A stretch of DNA of 64,000 bases from Leeuwenhoekiella polynyae (GCF_004104075.1 NZ_QOVK01000001.1:726420-790419), one strand, 5' to 3'; shown: positions 16,509 through 26,769, counted from the stretch's first letter. Notes: generated from the sequence alone by a model not told the origin. Numbers and translations are program-made.

Positions 16509-19500
16509 ATGAAAATACCTATTTGTACAAGGCATGTAATGTCTTGTTTCCAACAACATTCTTTAGCGATGAAACTAACTACGCTATTATTGTTTGCTTC
16601 CCTATTTAGTTTACAAGCAAACTCTTATTCCCAACGGCTTAAGGTTACACTTAATCTCAACCATGTAAGTGTGCAAGAAGTTTTGGAGCAAATCGAGGAA
16701 AGTACTGCCTATAAATTTATCTACAATGTAAAAACATTTGATACAGATAAATTATTGAATATCAATTTTAATGAAGAAGAAATTCAGGTTGTTCTTGATC
16801 AGATTTTGGCCAGTACACATACAGATTATGTTATTCGGAAAAATCTGATTGTACTTAAGCCTTCTCCACAAGTAGCTGTAAGCGCATTAATAGAGGCATC
16901 AAAAAATGCGATGCAAATGCAGATCACGGGTACAGTACAGGATAGTAAAGGAGTTATGCTCCCCGGGGTCACTGTAAAAATCAAAGATTCACAAAAAGGT
17001 GTTTCTACAGATTTTGACGGGAACTATTCAATTACTGCAGACCCTGAAGCGACCCTTGTTTTTTCATATGTAGGTTTTGAAACTTTAGAGACTACTATTG
17101 ACGGTCGCAACCAAATTGATATTACGCTTAAAGAATCACTTGAAGAAATGAGCGAGGTTGTTGTAATAGGATATGGGCAGGTGAAAAAAGAAAACATTAC
17201 CGGCTCGGTAGGTATTGTTGATATGGAAAGTTTTCAAAATCAAGCACCGACTATCAATATCGATCAGGGTCTGCAAGGTCTCGTTGCGGGTGTAAATGTG
17301 AGTTCGCCTAGTGGTCAACCAGGCTCGGCTTCCAAAATACGCATACGTGGAACCACTTCGCTTTTTGGGTCTAATCAACCGTTATATGTAATTGATGGAA
17401 TTCCTGTTGTATCGGAAAGTAATATTCCTATTGGAGGAACTGAAGGTGGTAATCTGGGGCAGGAATTGGACAATCAGGGGTTGAGTACTCCTATTGGTAA
17501 TATTAATCCCAGTGATATCAAATCGATCACGGTTTTAAAGGATGCATCTGCAGCAGCAATATATGGCTCACGAGCTGCTAATGGTGTAATTGTAATTACT
17601 ACAAAACAAGGAACCAAAGACGGCAAAACTCAATTTGAGTTTAGTGCTTCAACAACTGTTCAAAATACACCTACTCTAGATGTGCTTAATGCAGACCAAT
17701 TTAAGGATGTGTGGCTTACAGCTGTAAATAACAGTTCGAGTACAGATGCTTTTTCACAAAGTATACGAGATGGTTCTTATTTTGGTACAGCAAACACAAA
17801 TTGGGAAGAAGAACTTAATCCTTCAAATCAGGTGTCTTCAAATTACAACTTGAGTATACGTGGTGGAAATGCAACCACACAGTATTCAACGTCAATGTCT
17901 GCACTTAATGAGCAAGGCGCATTAGAAGGAGCGGCTAGAAAACGTTATACCTTAAATTTAAATTTGAATACGAAGGCTACCGAAAAGTGGAGTTTTGGCA
18001 CACGTCTACAAACGACTTATTCTGATCAGGATGCGGCAGATTCCGGTTTGTTTGATCGTATTTATGTCTATAGACCAGATCTACCTGTTTTTGATGAAGA
18101 GGGTAACTATTCATTTTCAGATGGTTATAATTTAGAAAATCCAAAAGCACTATCACAAGCGGTAAACAGTAATAAGACATTTTTATTTCTAGGAACATTT
18201 TTTACCCAATTAGAACTTGTAGAAGGGCTCAAGGCTGAAACTCGATTATCAATTAACTATAATACCGGAAAGCAAAATAGTTATTACCCAGAGTTTTTAT
18301 CTCGTGGTGGGTGGAGTCGCCTGCAAGGTGATGGCGATGGGTATGCACAAGATAGTAGAGCAGAATCTTCTGTAGTGCAATGGAATTCAAATCTTACGTA
18401 TTCTAAAACATTTAATGACTTACACAGTATAGAGAGTGTACTAGGTACAACTTTCGAAAAAGTAAGTTCTTCTTATAATAAAGCTTTTGGTGAAGGGTAT
18501 AGCAATGGGGTTTTAAGTAATGTGAGCAGTGCTACCTCTAGCAATGGTGGGCTCTCAACAAGCCAAGGATCTGGTTTACATTCCTATTTCGGTCGTGTAC
18601 ATTATGATTATGACGATCGTTACTTACTAACACTTTTGGGACGTGTAGATGGTTCTTCAAAGTTTGCTGTAGAAAATAAATATGCATTTTTCCCAGCGGC
18701 TGCTGTTGCCTGGAGAGCAACAGAGGAAAGCTTTTTAAAGAATAATAAAACCTTAAATAATTTAAAATTTAAAGCGAGTTTAGGTACTACAGGACAGCAA
18801 GATTTTGGTGCTTACCAGTGGCGCACTCTTTACGAAACCTATTTCTATGCAGGAAGCGCTGTGATTTTAACCCAATTGGGTAATGATAAATTAAAGTGGG
18901 AAACAACTCAGCAACTTGATTTCGGTATAGAGTTTGGCCTTTTAAATAACCGTATTTCGGGTGAATTGGGTTACTATGAGAAGAACACGAAGGATGCTAT
19001 TTTTAATGTCATACCCCCAGGAAATACCGGGTCAGGTACAATTTTAGCAAACGTAGGAGAAACCCAAAATAAAGGTTTAGAGCTTTTAGTAAACTTTAAT
19101 GTAATACGCGCTAAAGATTTTTCCTGGGACCTACGGATCAACGCTACCAAAAACAGTAATAAGTTGGTAAAGATATCGGATGATTATAAAGACGATGAAG
19201 GTTTTGTAACTGGAATTCCCGGTAATGGTGGGCGCCTACGTGAAGGAAGCCCGATAGGTTTGATTTACGGGTATGTTGCAGAAGGAATTTTTCAAGATCA
19301 GGTAACAATTGATGGGTTAAACTCCAGTGCTCCGGGTGGAGTCTATCAAGATGAGGAGACCTCACCAGGAGATATTCGTTTTAAAGATATCTCAGGCCCA
19401 GACGGTATTCCCGATGGCATAATATCATCTTTTGATCAACAAGTGATAGGAGATGCGCGACCAGATGTTTATGGAGGTTTTACGAATACTTTTAGATACA

Positions 19501-19973
19501 AACAACTATCACTTTCGGCGCAGTTTAGTTATGCAATAGGAAATGACCTATTATGGTTCTCACAGTCACGAAGTATAAACTTTCAGAATTCATTTCTTGG
19601 TGAAAATAAGACCATTGATGTCCTTAATGCCTGGACTGCAGAAAACCCAACCAACGTTCCAAGATCAGTATATCGTGATCCTAATGGAAATGGTAAAATC
19701 TCGAGCTTTTATGTGCACGACGGTTCGTATTTAAGACTAAACACGCTTAATCTCCGCTATGATTTTTCTAAAGAATTTTTAGAGCGTTTTCCTTTTATTA
19801 ATGGCCTTGCAATATATGGAATAGCTCAAAACCTATTTACAGTTACAAATTATCCAGGTGCAAATCCACAAGGCGGAAGCTTATTTGATAATGATATCTC
19901 CGGTTCTGGTAGAGATACGAACCGATACCCGCTTCAAAGTGCCTATACCGTAGGTGTCAACTTAAGATTTTAA
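16509..19973 (+). CDS. SusC/RagA-family TonB-dependent outer-membrane transporter with STN domain
   Basis: A 1154-residue outer-membrane channel. In order: signal peptide (to about residue 42, ANSYS-Q), an STN (secretin/TonB N-terminal) signalling domain at about 45-115, a carboxypeptidase-regulatory-like domain at about 137-225 (GTVQDSKGVMLPGVTV, FDGNYSI), a plug starting at the SusC hallmark VVVIGYGQVKKENITGS, and a 22-strand barrel ending in aromatic Phe. The STN domain is the part that talks to FecR, so this SusC controls its own sigma factor. It pairs with the next gene, SusD. The M16 peptidase downstream suggests peptide import rather than glycan import; that is inference. Confidence 0.96.
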   Translation: MKIPICTRHVMSCFQQHSLAMKLTTLLLFASLFSLQANSYSQRLKVTLNLNHVSVQEVLEQIEESTAYKFIYNVKTFDTDKLLNINFNEEEIQVVLDQILASTHTDYVIRKNLIVLKPSPQVAVSALIEASKNAMQMQITGTVQDSKGVMLPGVTVKIKDSQKGVSTDFDGNYSITADPEATLVFSYVGFETLETTIDGRNQIDITLKESLEEMSEVVVIGYGQVKKENITGSVGIVDMESFQNQAPTINIDQGLQGLVAGVNVSSPSGQPGSASKIRIRGTTSLFGSNQPLYVIDGIPVVSESNIPIGGTEGGNLGQELDNQGLSTPIGNINPSDIKSITVLKDASAAAIYGSRAANGVIVITTKQGTKDGKTQFEFSASTTVQNTPTLDVLNADQFKDVWLTAVNNSSSTDAFSQSIRDGSYFGTANTNWEEELNPSNQVSSNYNLSIRGGNATTQYSTSMSALNEQGALEGAARKRYTLNLNLNTKATEKWSFGTRLQTTYSDQDAADSGLFDRIYVYRPDLPVFDEEGNYSFSDGYNLENPKALSQAVNSNKTFLFLGTFFTQLELVEGLKAETRLSINYNTGKQNSYYPEFLSRGGWSRLQGDGDGYAQDSRAESSVVQWNSNLTYSKTFNDLHSIESVLGTTFEKVSSSYNKAFGEGYSNGVLSNVSSATSSNGGLSTSQGSGLHSYFGRVHYDYDDRYLLTLLGRVDGSSKFAVENKYAFFPAAAVAWRATEESFLKNNKTLNNLKFKASLGTTGQQDFGAYQWRTLYETYFYAGSAVILTQLGNDKLKWETTQQLDFGIEFGLLNNRISGELGYYEKNTKDAIFNVIPPGNTGSGTILANVGETQNKGLELLVNFNVIRAKDFSWDLRINATKNSNKLVKISDDYKDDEGFVTGIPGNGGRLREGSPIGLIYGYVAEGIFQDQVTIDGLNSSAPGGVYQDEETSPGDIRFKDISGPDGIPDGIISSFDQQVIGDARPDVYGGFTNTFRYKQLSLSAQFSYAIGNDLLWFSQSRSINFQNSFLGENKTIDVLNAWTAENPTNVPRSVYRDPNGNGKISSFYVHDGSYLRLNTLNLRYDFSKEFLERFPFINGLAIYGIAQNLFTVTNYPGANPQGGSLFDNDISGSGRDTNRYPLQSAYTVGVNLRF

Positions 19974-19983
19974 TTCTACACAT

Positions 19984-21330
19984 ATGAAAAAATATATAAT
20001 ATATAGCTTATTAGCACTAATTACGGTTTCTTGTGAAATTGTTGATGCTATAGATCAAAATCCACCTAATAATCTGGTGCCGGATAATGTAATCCAAACT
20101 AGTGATGATGCCCAAGCCCTTCTTAATGGAGCATACGGGCAGATTGTTTCTTTTTCAGTATCGCATTATTATATGTATTCTGAATTGATTCCCAGCGCAA
20201 TGATTGGAACGATGAGTACTGCAGGAGGAGGAAGTGCAAATGCTCAATTTGCGGAGAATGATTTATTATCTGATAATGGCAATATCAATAGCTTTTGGAA
20301 GATCATTTATACGGTCGTGGATGCTGCAAACAACAGTATAAAACTAACTCAAGAGCTCCCAGATAGTGAGATAACTCCCACGCTGCGTACAGAAATTATT
20401 GGTGAAGCTCATTTTTTACGAGCGATGGCAACCTTTGATGTGTTGCGCTATTTCGGTCAGTTTTATGATTTATCCAGTGACCTGGGCGTAGTTCTTAGAA
20501 CTGAACCGGTTAATTTTATTACCCGTAGTAAACCCCGTAGTACGGTTTCAGAGTGCTATAATCAAATTCTTACAGATTTAAATTTTGCTATAGAAAACGC
20601 CCCCGAGTTTAGTGTTAACTATAGAGCGTCTAAGGTTGCTGCTCAAGCATTAAAAGCTAAGGTTTTATTATTTATGGGTAACTATACAGAAGCAGCTGTA
20701 ATGGCTGACGTCGTTATCAATTCTGGAGCTCGATCACTTGAGCCTACTTTTGCAGAGACTTTTAACAAAGGTTTAAACTCACAAGAAATCATCTTGCAAA
20801 TTTATAGAGATGCAGATTCGGATACCGATCAAAATAATCGAAAGCGGTTTTATTCAGGAAGAGCAGGAACAACTTGGTTTCCCGAATTGATGACAGGTGA
20901 TCCCAGACAGCCACTTACCTATTCAGGAGCAACTGTTGTCAAAACAAATAATGAAACAACCTTTAGACCTACTTATTTTCTGAGACTAGCAGAAATGTAT
21001 CTTATAAAATCAGAAGGCCTTGCACGTAGTGGAGCAAGTATAGAAGCTAGCCTTATACCTCTAAATGTAATACGCAATAGAGCAGGTAATGCAGATGCGG
21101 TAGCGACTACTAATGAAGAAGTGCTGGATTTAATTTTTGAAGAAATCATCAAAGAACTCGCTTTTGAAAATGGATCTGACTGGTTTGCAGCAATACGCTT
21201 TGATAAGGCCATGGAGCTGAAATCCACAATCACAAGTGTAGATCAATACATACTTCCACTACCCTTAGCTGAAATAGAGGGTAATGAGTTTATCGATTTG
21301 ACCGATCAAAACCCAGGTTATAATTTCTAA
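19984..21330 (+). CDS. SusD/RagB-family outer-membrane substrate-binding lipoprotein
   Basis: A 448-residue surface lipoprotein with lipobox ending at Cys17 (ITVSC). It has the SusD TPR-rich fold: GAYGQIVSF near the N-terminus, EAHFLRAMATFDVLRYFG around 140-157 and the C-terminal FENGSDWFAAIRFDKAMEL and YILPLPLAEI segments. It caps the SusC channel encoded 10 bases upstream and captures substrate. At 448 residues it is on the short side for SusD, nearer to the RagB-type peptide binders. Confidence 0.95.
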   Translation: MKKYIIYSLLALITVSCEIVDAIDQNPPNNLVPDNVIQTSDDAQALLNGAYGQIVSFSVSHYYMYSELIPSAMIGTMSTAGGGSANAQFAENDLLSDNGNINSFWKIIYTVVDAANNSIKLTQELPDSEITPTLRTEIIGEAHFLRAMATFDVLRYFGQFYDLSSDLGVVLRTEPVNFITRSKPRSTVSECYNQILTDLNFAIENAPEFSVNYRASKVAAQALKAKVLLFMGNYTEAAVMADVVINSGARSLEPTFAETFNKGLNSQEIILQIYRDADSDTDQNNRKRFYSGRAGTTWFPELMTGDPRQPLTYSGATVVKTNNETTFRPTYFLRLAEMYLIKSEGLARSGASIEASLIPLNVIRNRAGNADAVATTNEEVLDLIFEEIIKELAFENGSDWFAAIRFDKAMELKSTITSVDQYILPLPLAEIEGNEFIDLTDQNPGYNF

Positions 21331-21423
21331 TAAGTAGCATTAGAACCTAAATTTTTTCTATTCAGGATTGCTCGTAGTAAAAAAACAGCAAGCAATTCTC
21401 TTACCTTAAAAACAAAGATATTT

Positions 21424-24243
21424 ATGATACGTTTATTTATAAACCTAAGTATGTTATTACTAGGCTTTATGGCCACTGTATGCGCACAACAGCAAACAGA
21501 TTTTTCAGATTTAGATCAGCAATTAGCCTTAGATCCATCAGTGGTTACCGGAACCTTAGATAATGGATTAACCTATTATATTAAAAATAATACCCGCCCA
21601 GAACATAAAGCTGAATTGAGACTGGTGATCAATGCAGGGTCAATATTAGAGGATGAAGATCAACGCGGTTTAGCTCACTTTGTAGAGCATATGGCTTTTA
21701 ATGGAACGACAAGCTTTGAAAAAAATGAACTTATAGATTATTTACAAAGTATAGGGGTGCAGTTTGGTGCAGATTTAAATGCACACACCAGTTTTGACGA
21801 GACAGTTTATAAACTTACCGTTCCCACAGATGATGATGACATCTTTAATACCAGTTTGCAAATTTTAAAAGAATGGGCAGGAGGAATTACGTTTTCTGAT
21901 GAAGAAATAGATAACGAGCGCGGGGTAGTGGCCGAAGAATTGAGAGCACGTAGTGGTGCAGGATCCAGAATGTACGATCAGTCAATTCCTGTGATTACTA
22001 ATAATGCTAGATATGCAGACCGTTTACCAATAGGAACTCTTGACGTTATTTTAAATTCAGACTATGACGCAATGAAACGTTTTTATAAGGATTGGTACAG
22101 ACCAGATCTGATGGCACTTGTACTTGTAGGAGATTTTGATGTAAATGATGTAGAAGTAAAAGTAAAGCAACTTTTTGAAGATCTTAAACCAACTGGGGAA
22201 CCTAAAGAAAGAAGGGTTTATCAAATAAAAACTGCCCAGAAACCTGCTGCTAAAATTATTACGGATAAGGAAACTCAAAAAACTTCTGTAGCCATATATT
22301 ATAAGAAGGAGCACGAGAACACTATATCTTTTGAGGATTATAGAACATCTATGCTAGAGAAATTATATTCCGGAATGCTACGAGCACGTCTTGAAGAAAT
22401 TGCTCAAAATAAAGACACTCCCTTTTTAGCAGGTACTGCAGGAATAGGTTTTTTCTTAGGAAACAAAGACAGCTACTTTTTACGAGCAAATTTAAAGGAA
22501 GGTAAAGCACTCGAAGGTTATAAGGCACTTCTTAAGGAAAGTGAGCGTGCTAAACGTTTTGGATTTACTCAAACAGAATTGGATCGTTATAAAGATGAAA
22601 TGATTCAAAATGCAGAATTGTTCAAGACTGAATCAGACAAAATCCCACATCGTATTTATGTGGAAGCTTTAATAGATAATTTCACTTTTGAAGATCCTGT
22701 AGTAAGCGAAGATTTTAGATTCAATTTTTATAAAGAAACGCTGCCGGAAATAACTTTAGAGGACGTAAATACAATAGCTAAACATTGGGTAAATACAACT
22801 GATATAGCGGTTATTCTCAATGCTCCAGAAAATGATTTAGAGCAATTACCTACTGAAGCAAAATTACTTTCAGAATTAAGCGAGGTCAAAAACTTGGAGT
22901 TAAAACCCTATGTTGATGATATGGCAAACGTAGCGCTAATGGAGAATAAGCCGGAGCCAGGAGAATTAGTTAAAGAATCTTATCAAGAAAAAGTTGATGC
23001 TACGACATGGGAATTTGCCAATGGTGTGACTGTAATTGTAAAGCCCACAACTTTTCAAAATGATATGATTAAAATGAGTGGTTTCCGTGAAGGTGGAAGT
23101 TCAATAGCGCCTGACAGTATATATGTATCGGCTCGCGAATCAGGTAGAATTATATCAGAAAGTGGTATAAATTCTATTTCCAATGTTCAGCTTATCAAAT
23201 TGAATATGGGTAAAAACATAAGTGTCACTCCTTATATCAATTATTACGAAGAGCTTATATCGGGAAGTAGTAACCGAGAGAATCTTGAACGTATGTTTCA
23301 AATGACTCACTTATACTTTACAGCACCAAATAAGGATCAAAATAGTTTTCAATCTCATAAAGAAAATCTAATTGAATTGTATAGAGGGAATGATGATAGC
23401 CCAGGTTCTTATTTTGAAAAAATAATAGCCAAAACGATGATGAACAATCACCTAAGAGCAATTCCGTTAGAGGCCGATCAAATTGAATCTGATCTTAAAA
23501 TAGATGAGGTATTTAGCTTTTATAAAGAGCGTTTTTCTAATGCAAATGGCTTTACGTTTGTGCTTGCTGGTAATTTTGAACCTAAACACATCAAAGAGTT
23601 GGCTACAATCTATTTAGCCAGCTTACCTGCAGATCTTAAGGAAAACAGCACTTGGAAAGACATAGGACTGAGAAGAGTTACAGGAAATGTAAAGAAAGTT
23701 GTTAAGAAAGGAATCGAAAATAAAGCTGATGTAGATATGCGCTATACCGGAAAGCTTAACTATTCTCCAGAGGCAGCTGAAGAGCTGAATTTACTAGCTA
23801 AAGTTTTAAAAATCAGACTTACTGAAGAATTAAGGGAAAAGATGGGAGGTGTCTATGGAGTTCGAGTGAGTGGCTTTACTACTGATAGACCTTATGAATG
23901 GTATAGAATGCAAGTTCGTTTTACTTGCGATCCCAATAATATAGAGGCACTAAAGAATAAAGTTTTTGAAGAAATTGAAGATATTAAAAGAAATGGAGTC
24001 TCCGATAAAAATTTAAATAAAATAAAAGAAGCAGAATTAAGCCGAACGGAAGAGTTTCTAAAATACGATGCTTTTTGGATTTCAAAAATAAAAGAGGCCT
24101 ATATCTTGGGTCGTGATTATGGAAGCTTTTTAGACTATAAAGAAAAAATAGGAGGGATTGATTCCGATTATTTTAAGGAAGCTGCACAGCATTATTTTGA
24201 TAATACCAATTACGCAGAGTTCATATTACTTCCTGAGGAATAA
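21424..24243 (+). CDS. M16-family zinc metallopeptidase (pitrilysin/PqqL-like), exported
   Basis: A 939-residue periplasmic or secreted peptidase with a signal peptide (to about residue 22, VCA-Q). The inverted zinc motif HFVEH lies at 85-89, with the third ligand Glu in the NERGVVAEELRAR segment about 75 residues later. The second half repeats the M16 fold without the motif, as usual for two-domain members. It ends the FecI-FecR-SusC-SusD series 93 bases after SusD and is closed by a strong hairpin. Its likely task is to cut peptides brought in by SusCD. PqqL of E. coli is a comparable TonB-linked M16 protease. Confidence 0.93.
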   Translation: MIRLFINLSMLLLGFMATVCAQQQTDFSDLDQQLALDPSVVTGTLDNGLTYYIKNNTRPEHKAELRLVINAGSILEDEDQRGLAHFVEHMAFNGTTSFEKNELIDYLQSIGVQFGADLNAHTSFDETVYKLTVPTDDDDIFNTSLQILKEWAGGITFSDEEIDNERGVVAEELRARSGAGSRMYDQSIPVITNNARYADRLPIGTLDVILNSDYDAMKRFYKDWYRPDLMALVLVGDFDVNDVEVKVKQLFEDLKPTGEPKERRVYQIKTAQKPAAKIITDKETQKTSVAIYYKKEHENTISFEDYRTSMLEKLYSGMLRARLEEIAQNKDTPFLAGTAGIGFFLGNKDSYFLRANLKEGKALEGYKALLKESERAKRFGFTQTELDRYKDEMIQNAELFKTESDKIPHRIYVEALIDNFTFEDPVVSEDFRFNFYKETLPEITLEDVNTIAKHWVNTTDIAVILNAPENDLEQLPTEAKLLSELSEVKNLELKPYVDDMANVALMENKPEPGELVKESYQEKVDATTWEFANGVTVIVKPTTFQNDMIKMSGFREGGSSIAPDSIYVSARESGRIISESGINSISNVQLIKLNMGKNISVTPYINYYEELISGSSNRENLERMFQMTHLYFTAPNKDQNSFQSHKENLIELYRGNDDSPGSYFEKIIAKTMMNNHLRAIPLEADQIESDLKIDEVFSFYKERFSNANGFTFVLAGNFEPKHIKELATIYLASLPADLKENSTWKDIGLRRVTGNVKKVVKKGIENKADVDMRYTGKLNYSPEAAEELNLLAKVLKIRLTEELREKMGGVYGVRVSGFTTDRPYEWYRMQVRFTCDPNNIEALKNKVFEEIEDIKRNGVSDKNLNKIKEAELSRTEEFLKYDAFWISKIKEAYILGRDYGSFLDYKEKIGGIDSDYFKEAAQHYFDNTNYAEFILLPEE

Positions 24244-24385
24244 TTAATTAGCTGTTTTACATAGCCACTCCTAGTTCCTTTTCGATTGCTTGAATATAAA
24301 ATTTCATTCTTAAGGAAAGCTTTGCGAAAAACTTTGAGTTGCTACAGGTTGCGTGTATTTATAAGCACAACCGTGTTATAAAGCA

Positions 24386-24417
24386 AAAGAGGCTGTCTAT
24401 TTCTAGACAGCCTCTTT
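24386..24417. terminator. Strong bidirectional terminator
   Basis: AAAGAGGCTGTCTA (24386-24399) pairs perfectly over 14 bases with TAGACAGCCTCTTT (24404-24417), loop TTTC. It sits between the convergent M16 peptidase and orphan SusD genes. The same 14-base arm occurs at 63880-63893. Confidence 0.88.
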
Positions 24418-24434
24418 GTTATAAAAAACTAATC

Positions 24435-26222
24435 TTAGTAATTGGGGTTTTGGATTAAAGTAGGCGCTCCTGTCTCATCAACGCTAAGATCTATTTGTGC
24501 TTGTGGTATAGGATAGTATTCGTTTTTTCCAGAAATAAAATTCCCTCCACGTACGTCTGTGGTTAAATTGCCTTGATAATCAAAATAGGCATTTAAGGTC
24601 TCTTCAGCAATACCCCAGCGGACCAGGTCAAAAAAGCGATGACCTTCCATCGCTAATTCTAGTTTGCGCTCAAAATAAATAGCTTTGAGAGCATTTTCAG
24701 GAGAAGAAAACTGGGTAGATGTGTACGGCTCTATATTGTAATTAGCCGCATTTTGATCTTCATCAAATCCTGCTAGAGGATCAGAATCATCTTTATATTT
24801 TTTAAGAAAACCATCTTCATTAGCAGCGCGTTCTCGTACTCTATTTACATAGTTCATTGCTGCGGGCAGATCACCGGTCTGAGCTTCTGCTTCTGCAGCC
24901 ATTAATAATACATCGGCAAAACGAATGATGTGTACATTAATAGCAGTACCGGGAGCCCATGAACTCTGGTCTGCATAAATACCTTGAGTAGCTTGCCTGT
25001 ATATGTTTTTCTTTGGAGCAAAAGGGCCACCATAACTTTGCTCCCGCACCCAAGCAATACCCGGATGATTTCCCCAATCGTGATAGGGAATACCCCGTCT
25101 TCCTATCGTCCAGTCTGCTCTGGGGTCTAAGGAACCTGTGTAGGGAACAAAGGACTCACTTGCAGTTATACCCATATCATTTTTTACCGGGTTTTGATTA
25201 TACGTATCTAAGTAGGGTAGTCCTGTAGTTGCTTCTGTTTTATAGGAATTCATCAAATCTACTGATGGTTGTAAGAAACCACAGCATCTAAACGGACTGT
25301 TATATGGAAAATTTAATTTCCCGCCTTGGTTAGAGTTTGTTATGGTAGAGGTCCCGTCATTAGCAACCATTTGAATGTCAAAAACAGTCTCTGCGTTGTT
25401 TTCGGTAGCCGCATCAAAATTATCTTTAAAAAAAGGAACTAAATCATATTTTACTCCGCCAGAGTTTACGCCTGATGCAGTAACCGTGTTGAGGATATCA
25501 CGAGCTTCGGGAAATTTTTCCTGAAAAAGAAAGGTTTTTCCCAGATAAGCACCAGCGGCCCATTTATTAGCCCGACCAAAGTCACTTTGAGTAGGAGGTA
25601 AGTTGTCGTAAGCAAACTGAAAATCGGCTTCAATCATTGGCCAGATATCTATATTATTAGGCTGCTTAGGATCTTCGGTAGTTTCATCAATCCAAGGCAC
25701 CATATTCCACATTTTTTTAAGTTCAAAATAGTAATGACCTCTTAAAAATCGCGTTTGAGCCTCTATGTTGAGTCTTTCTGAATCAGAAATATCTTCAACA
25801 TTTCCGAGCAACCTTAGGGTATTGTTACAACGCGCAACACCTTCATAGAGTGCTTTCCATTTAGTATTGTAAAACCCATTTGTAGGGTTAGAGATAAATT
25901 TTACAATTTGGTCTATGGCTGGCTGATCGCCACCAAAACTACCTTTACTCGCCTCGCCACCTGCAACGGTACCATATACCCAGTTATCTGGAGCGGCTTC
26001 CCAAGGGCCACCACCGCCTAATGCGTTATCAGCATCCTGCTGTCCATCAAGAGCTCCATATGCGCCTATAAGCAATTTTTGTACTCCCTGAGCATTAGCA
26101 ACCACATTGTCATCTAATGCGCCTAAAGCGGGTTGTTCTAAATAATTATCTGAACAGGAGCCTAATAAAAAAAGAGCTATTGCAGCCAGATAACGTTTAC
26201 TTTGTTTTAGTATTATTTTCAT
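24435..26222 (-). CDS. Orphan SusD/RagB-family lipoprotein
   Basis: A 595-residue SusD-type surface lipoprotein with a lipobox at about Cys23 (FLLGSC). Family features include NYLEQPALGALDD, FLRGHYYFELKKMW near 165-178, the RFADVLLMAAEAE helix, and the C-terminal FERKLELAMEGHRFFDLVRWG and NEYYPIPQAQIDL. Unusually there is no SusC beside it: the upstream gene is a small lipoprotein whose end overlaps this gene by 26 bases, and a repeat copy lies 9 bases before the ATG. It probably works with a SusC encoded elsewhere, or the partner was lost. Confidence 0.93.
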   Translation of the reverse strand: MKIILKQSKRYLAAIALFLLGSCSDNYLEQPALGALDDNVVANAQGVQKLLIGAYGALDGQQDADNALGGGGPWEAAPDNWVYGTVAGGEASKGSFGGDQPAIDQIVKFISNPTNGFYNTKWKALYEGVARCNNTLRLLGNVEDISDSERLNIEAQTRFLRGHYYFELKKMWNMVPWIDETTEDPKQPNNIDIWPMIEADFQFAYDNLPPTQSDFGRANKWAAGAYLGKTFLFQEKFPEARDILNTVTASGVNSGGVKYDLVPFFKDNFDAATENNAETVFDIQMVANDGTSTITNSNQGGKLNFPYNSPFRCCGFLQPSVDLMNSYKTEATTGLPYLDTYNQNPVKNDMGITASESFVPYTGSLDPRADWTIGRRGIPYHDWGNHPGIAWVREQSYGGPFAPKKNIYRQATQGIYADQSSWAPGTAINVHIIRFADVLLMAAEAEAQTGDLPAAMNYVNRVRERAANEDGFLKKYKDDSDPLAGFDEDQNAANYNIEPYTSTQFSSPENALKAIYFERKLELAMEGHRFFDLVRWGIAEETLNAYFDYQGNLTTDVRGGNFISGKNEYYPIPQAQIDLSVDETGAPTLIQNPNY

Positions 26223-26769
26223 AATTTAAAGTTTTATTGGCGCCGCCAAAGGGTTTAATACCCCGAGGCTTGCCTCGAAATTGAAAATTTGTTTCTAACG
26301 AATGCCTCGTGGGCCTGCCTTTGTCGGCAGACAGGCTTGCCCCGAGGTAGTTTACCTTTTGATATTTATAACTACAGCCCTCGGTACAAATGGGACCGCT
26401 AGTAGGAGTAAGTAAAAAAGTTTTTGATTCATATGCTATAGAATAAGTTATTAATCCATCTTCATTTGCTGCTGTAGGCTCAAAATCAGGACAAACATAT
26501 TTTAAAGTCAATGTAGAATCTTCTATTGAAAAAGTTCCCCGAGTACATTCTGTATAACGATTAGAAGAAAAGGTGCCATTTGATAGAAATTGAATTTCTT
26601 CTCCATCTTCTATCTCAATCCAATATTGAGGTCCACCTGAACTAATAAAAGCTTCTGTGTTTTGCCAGTTACCATTTAGTAGCGCTTCAGACTCATTTTG
26701 AGTTTCATTTTCTGTATCGCATCCTATGAACATAAATAGTAAAGCGATTATTGACAATTTTAGATTCAT
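26197..26769 (-). CDS. Lipocalin-like lipoprotein with repeat-encoded C-terminus
   Basis: A 190-residue lipoprotein with lipobox at Cys17 (FIGC). Residues 30-138 look like the lipocalin-like domain common in flavobacteria (LNGNWQNTEAF, IQFLSNGTFSS, FSIEDSTLTLKY) and should end near YKYQK. Residues 139-180 are encoded by the long repeat copy at 26232-26355 and include PRGIKPFGGANKT, the same peptide as in the barstar-like protein. If the 124 bases are removed, AAG is followed by CTT and TAA, so the protein would end one residue later. The stop overlaps the SusD start. Function unknown. Confidence 0.65.
   Translation of the reverse strand: MNLKLSIIALLFMFIGCDTENETQNESEALLNGNWQNTEAFISSGGPQYWIEIEDGEEIQFLSNGTFSSNRYTECTRGTFSIEDSTLTLKYVCPDFEPTAANEDGLITYSIAYESKTFLLTPTSGPICTEGCSYKYQKVNYLGASLSADKGRPTRHSLETNFQFRGKPRGIKPFGGANKTLNYENNTKTK
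26232..26355 (-). repeat. Long copy of the dispersed palindromic repeat, translated as a protein C-terminus
   Basis: 124 bases from TTTTATTGGC to GTAGTTTAC. It holds two CCCCGAGG sequences that bracket an internal 79-base part with a hairpin (CTGCC...GGCAG inside GCCTG...CAGGC). Outer parts match 10630-10674; the right half matches 12759-12813. It ends 9 bases from the ATG of the orphan SusD gene. Confidence 0.85.
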
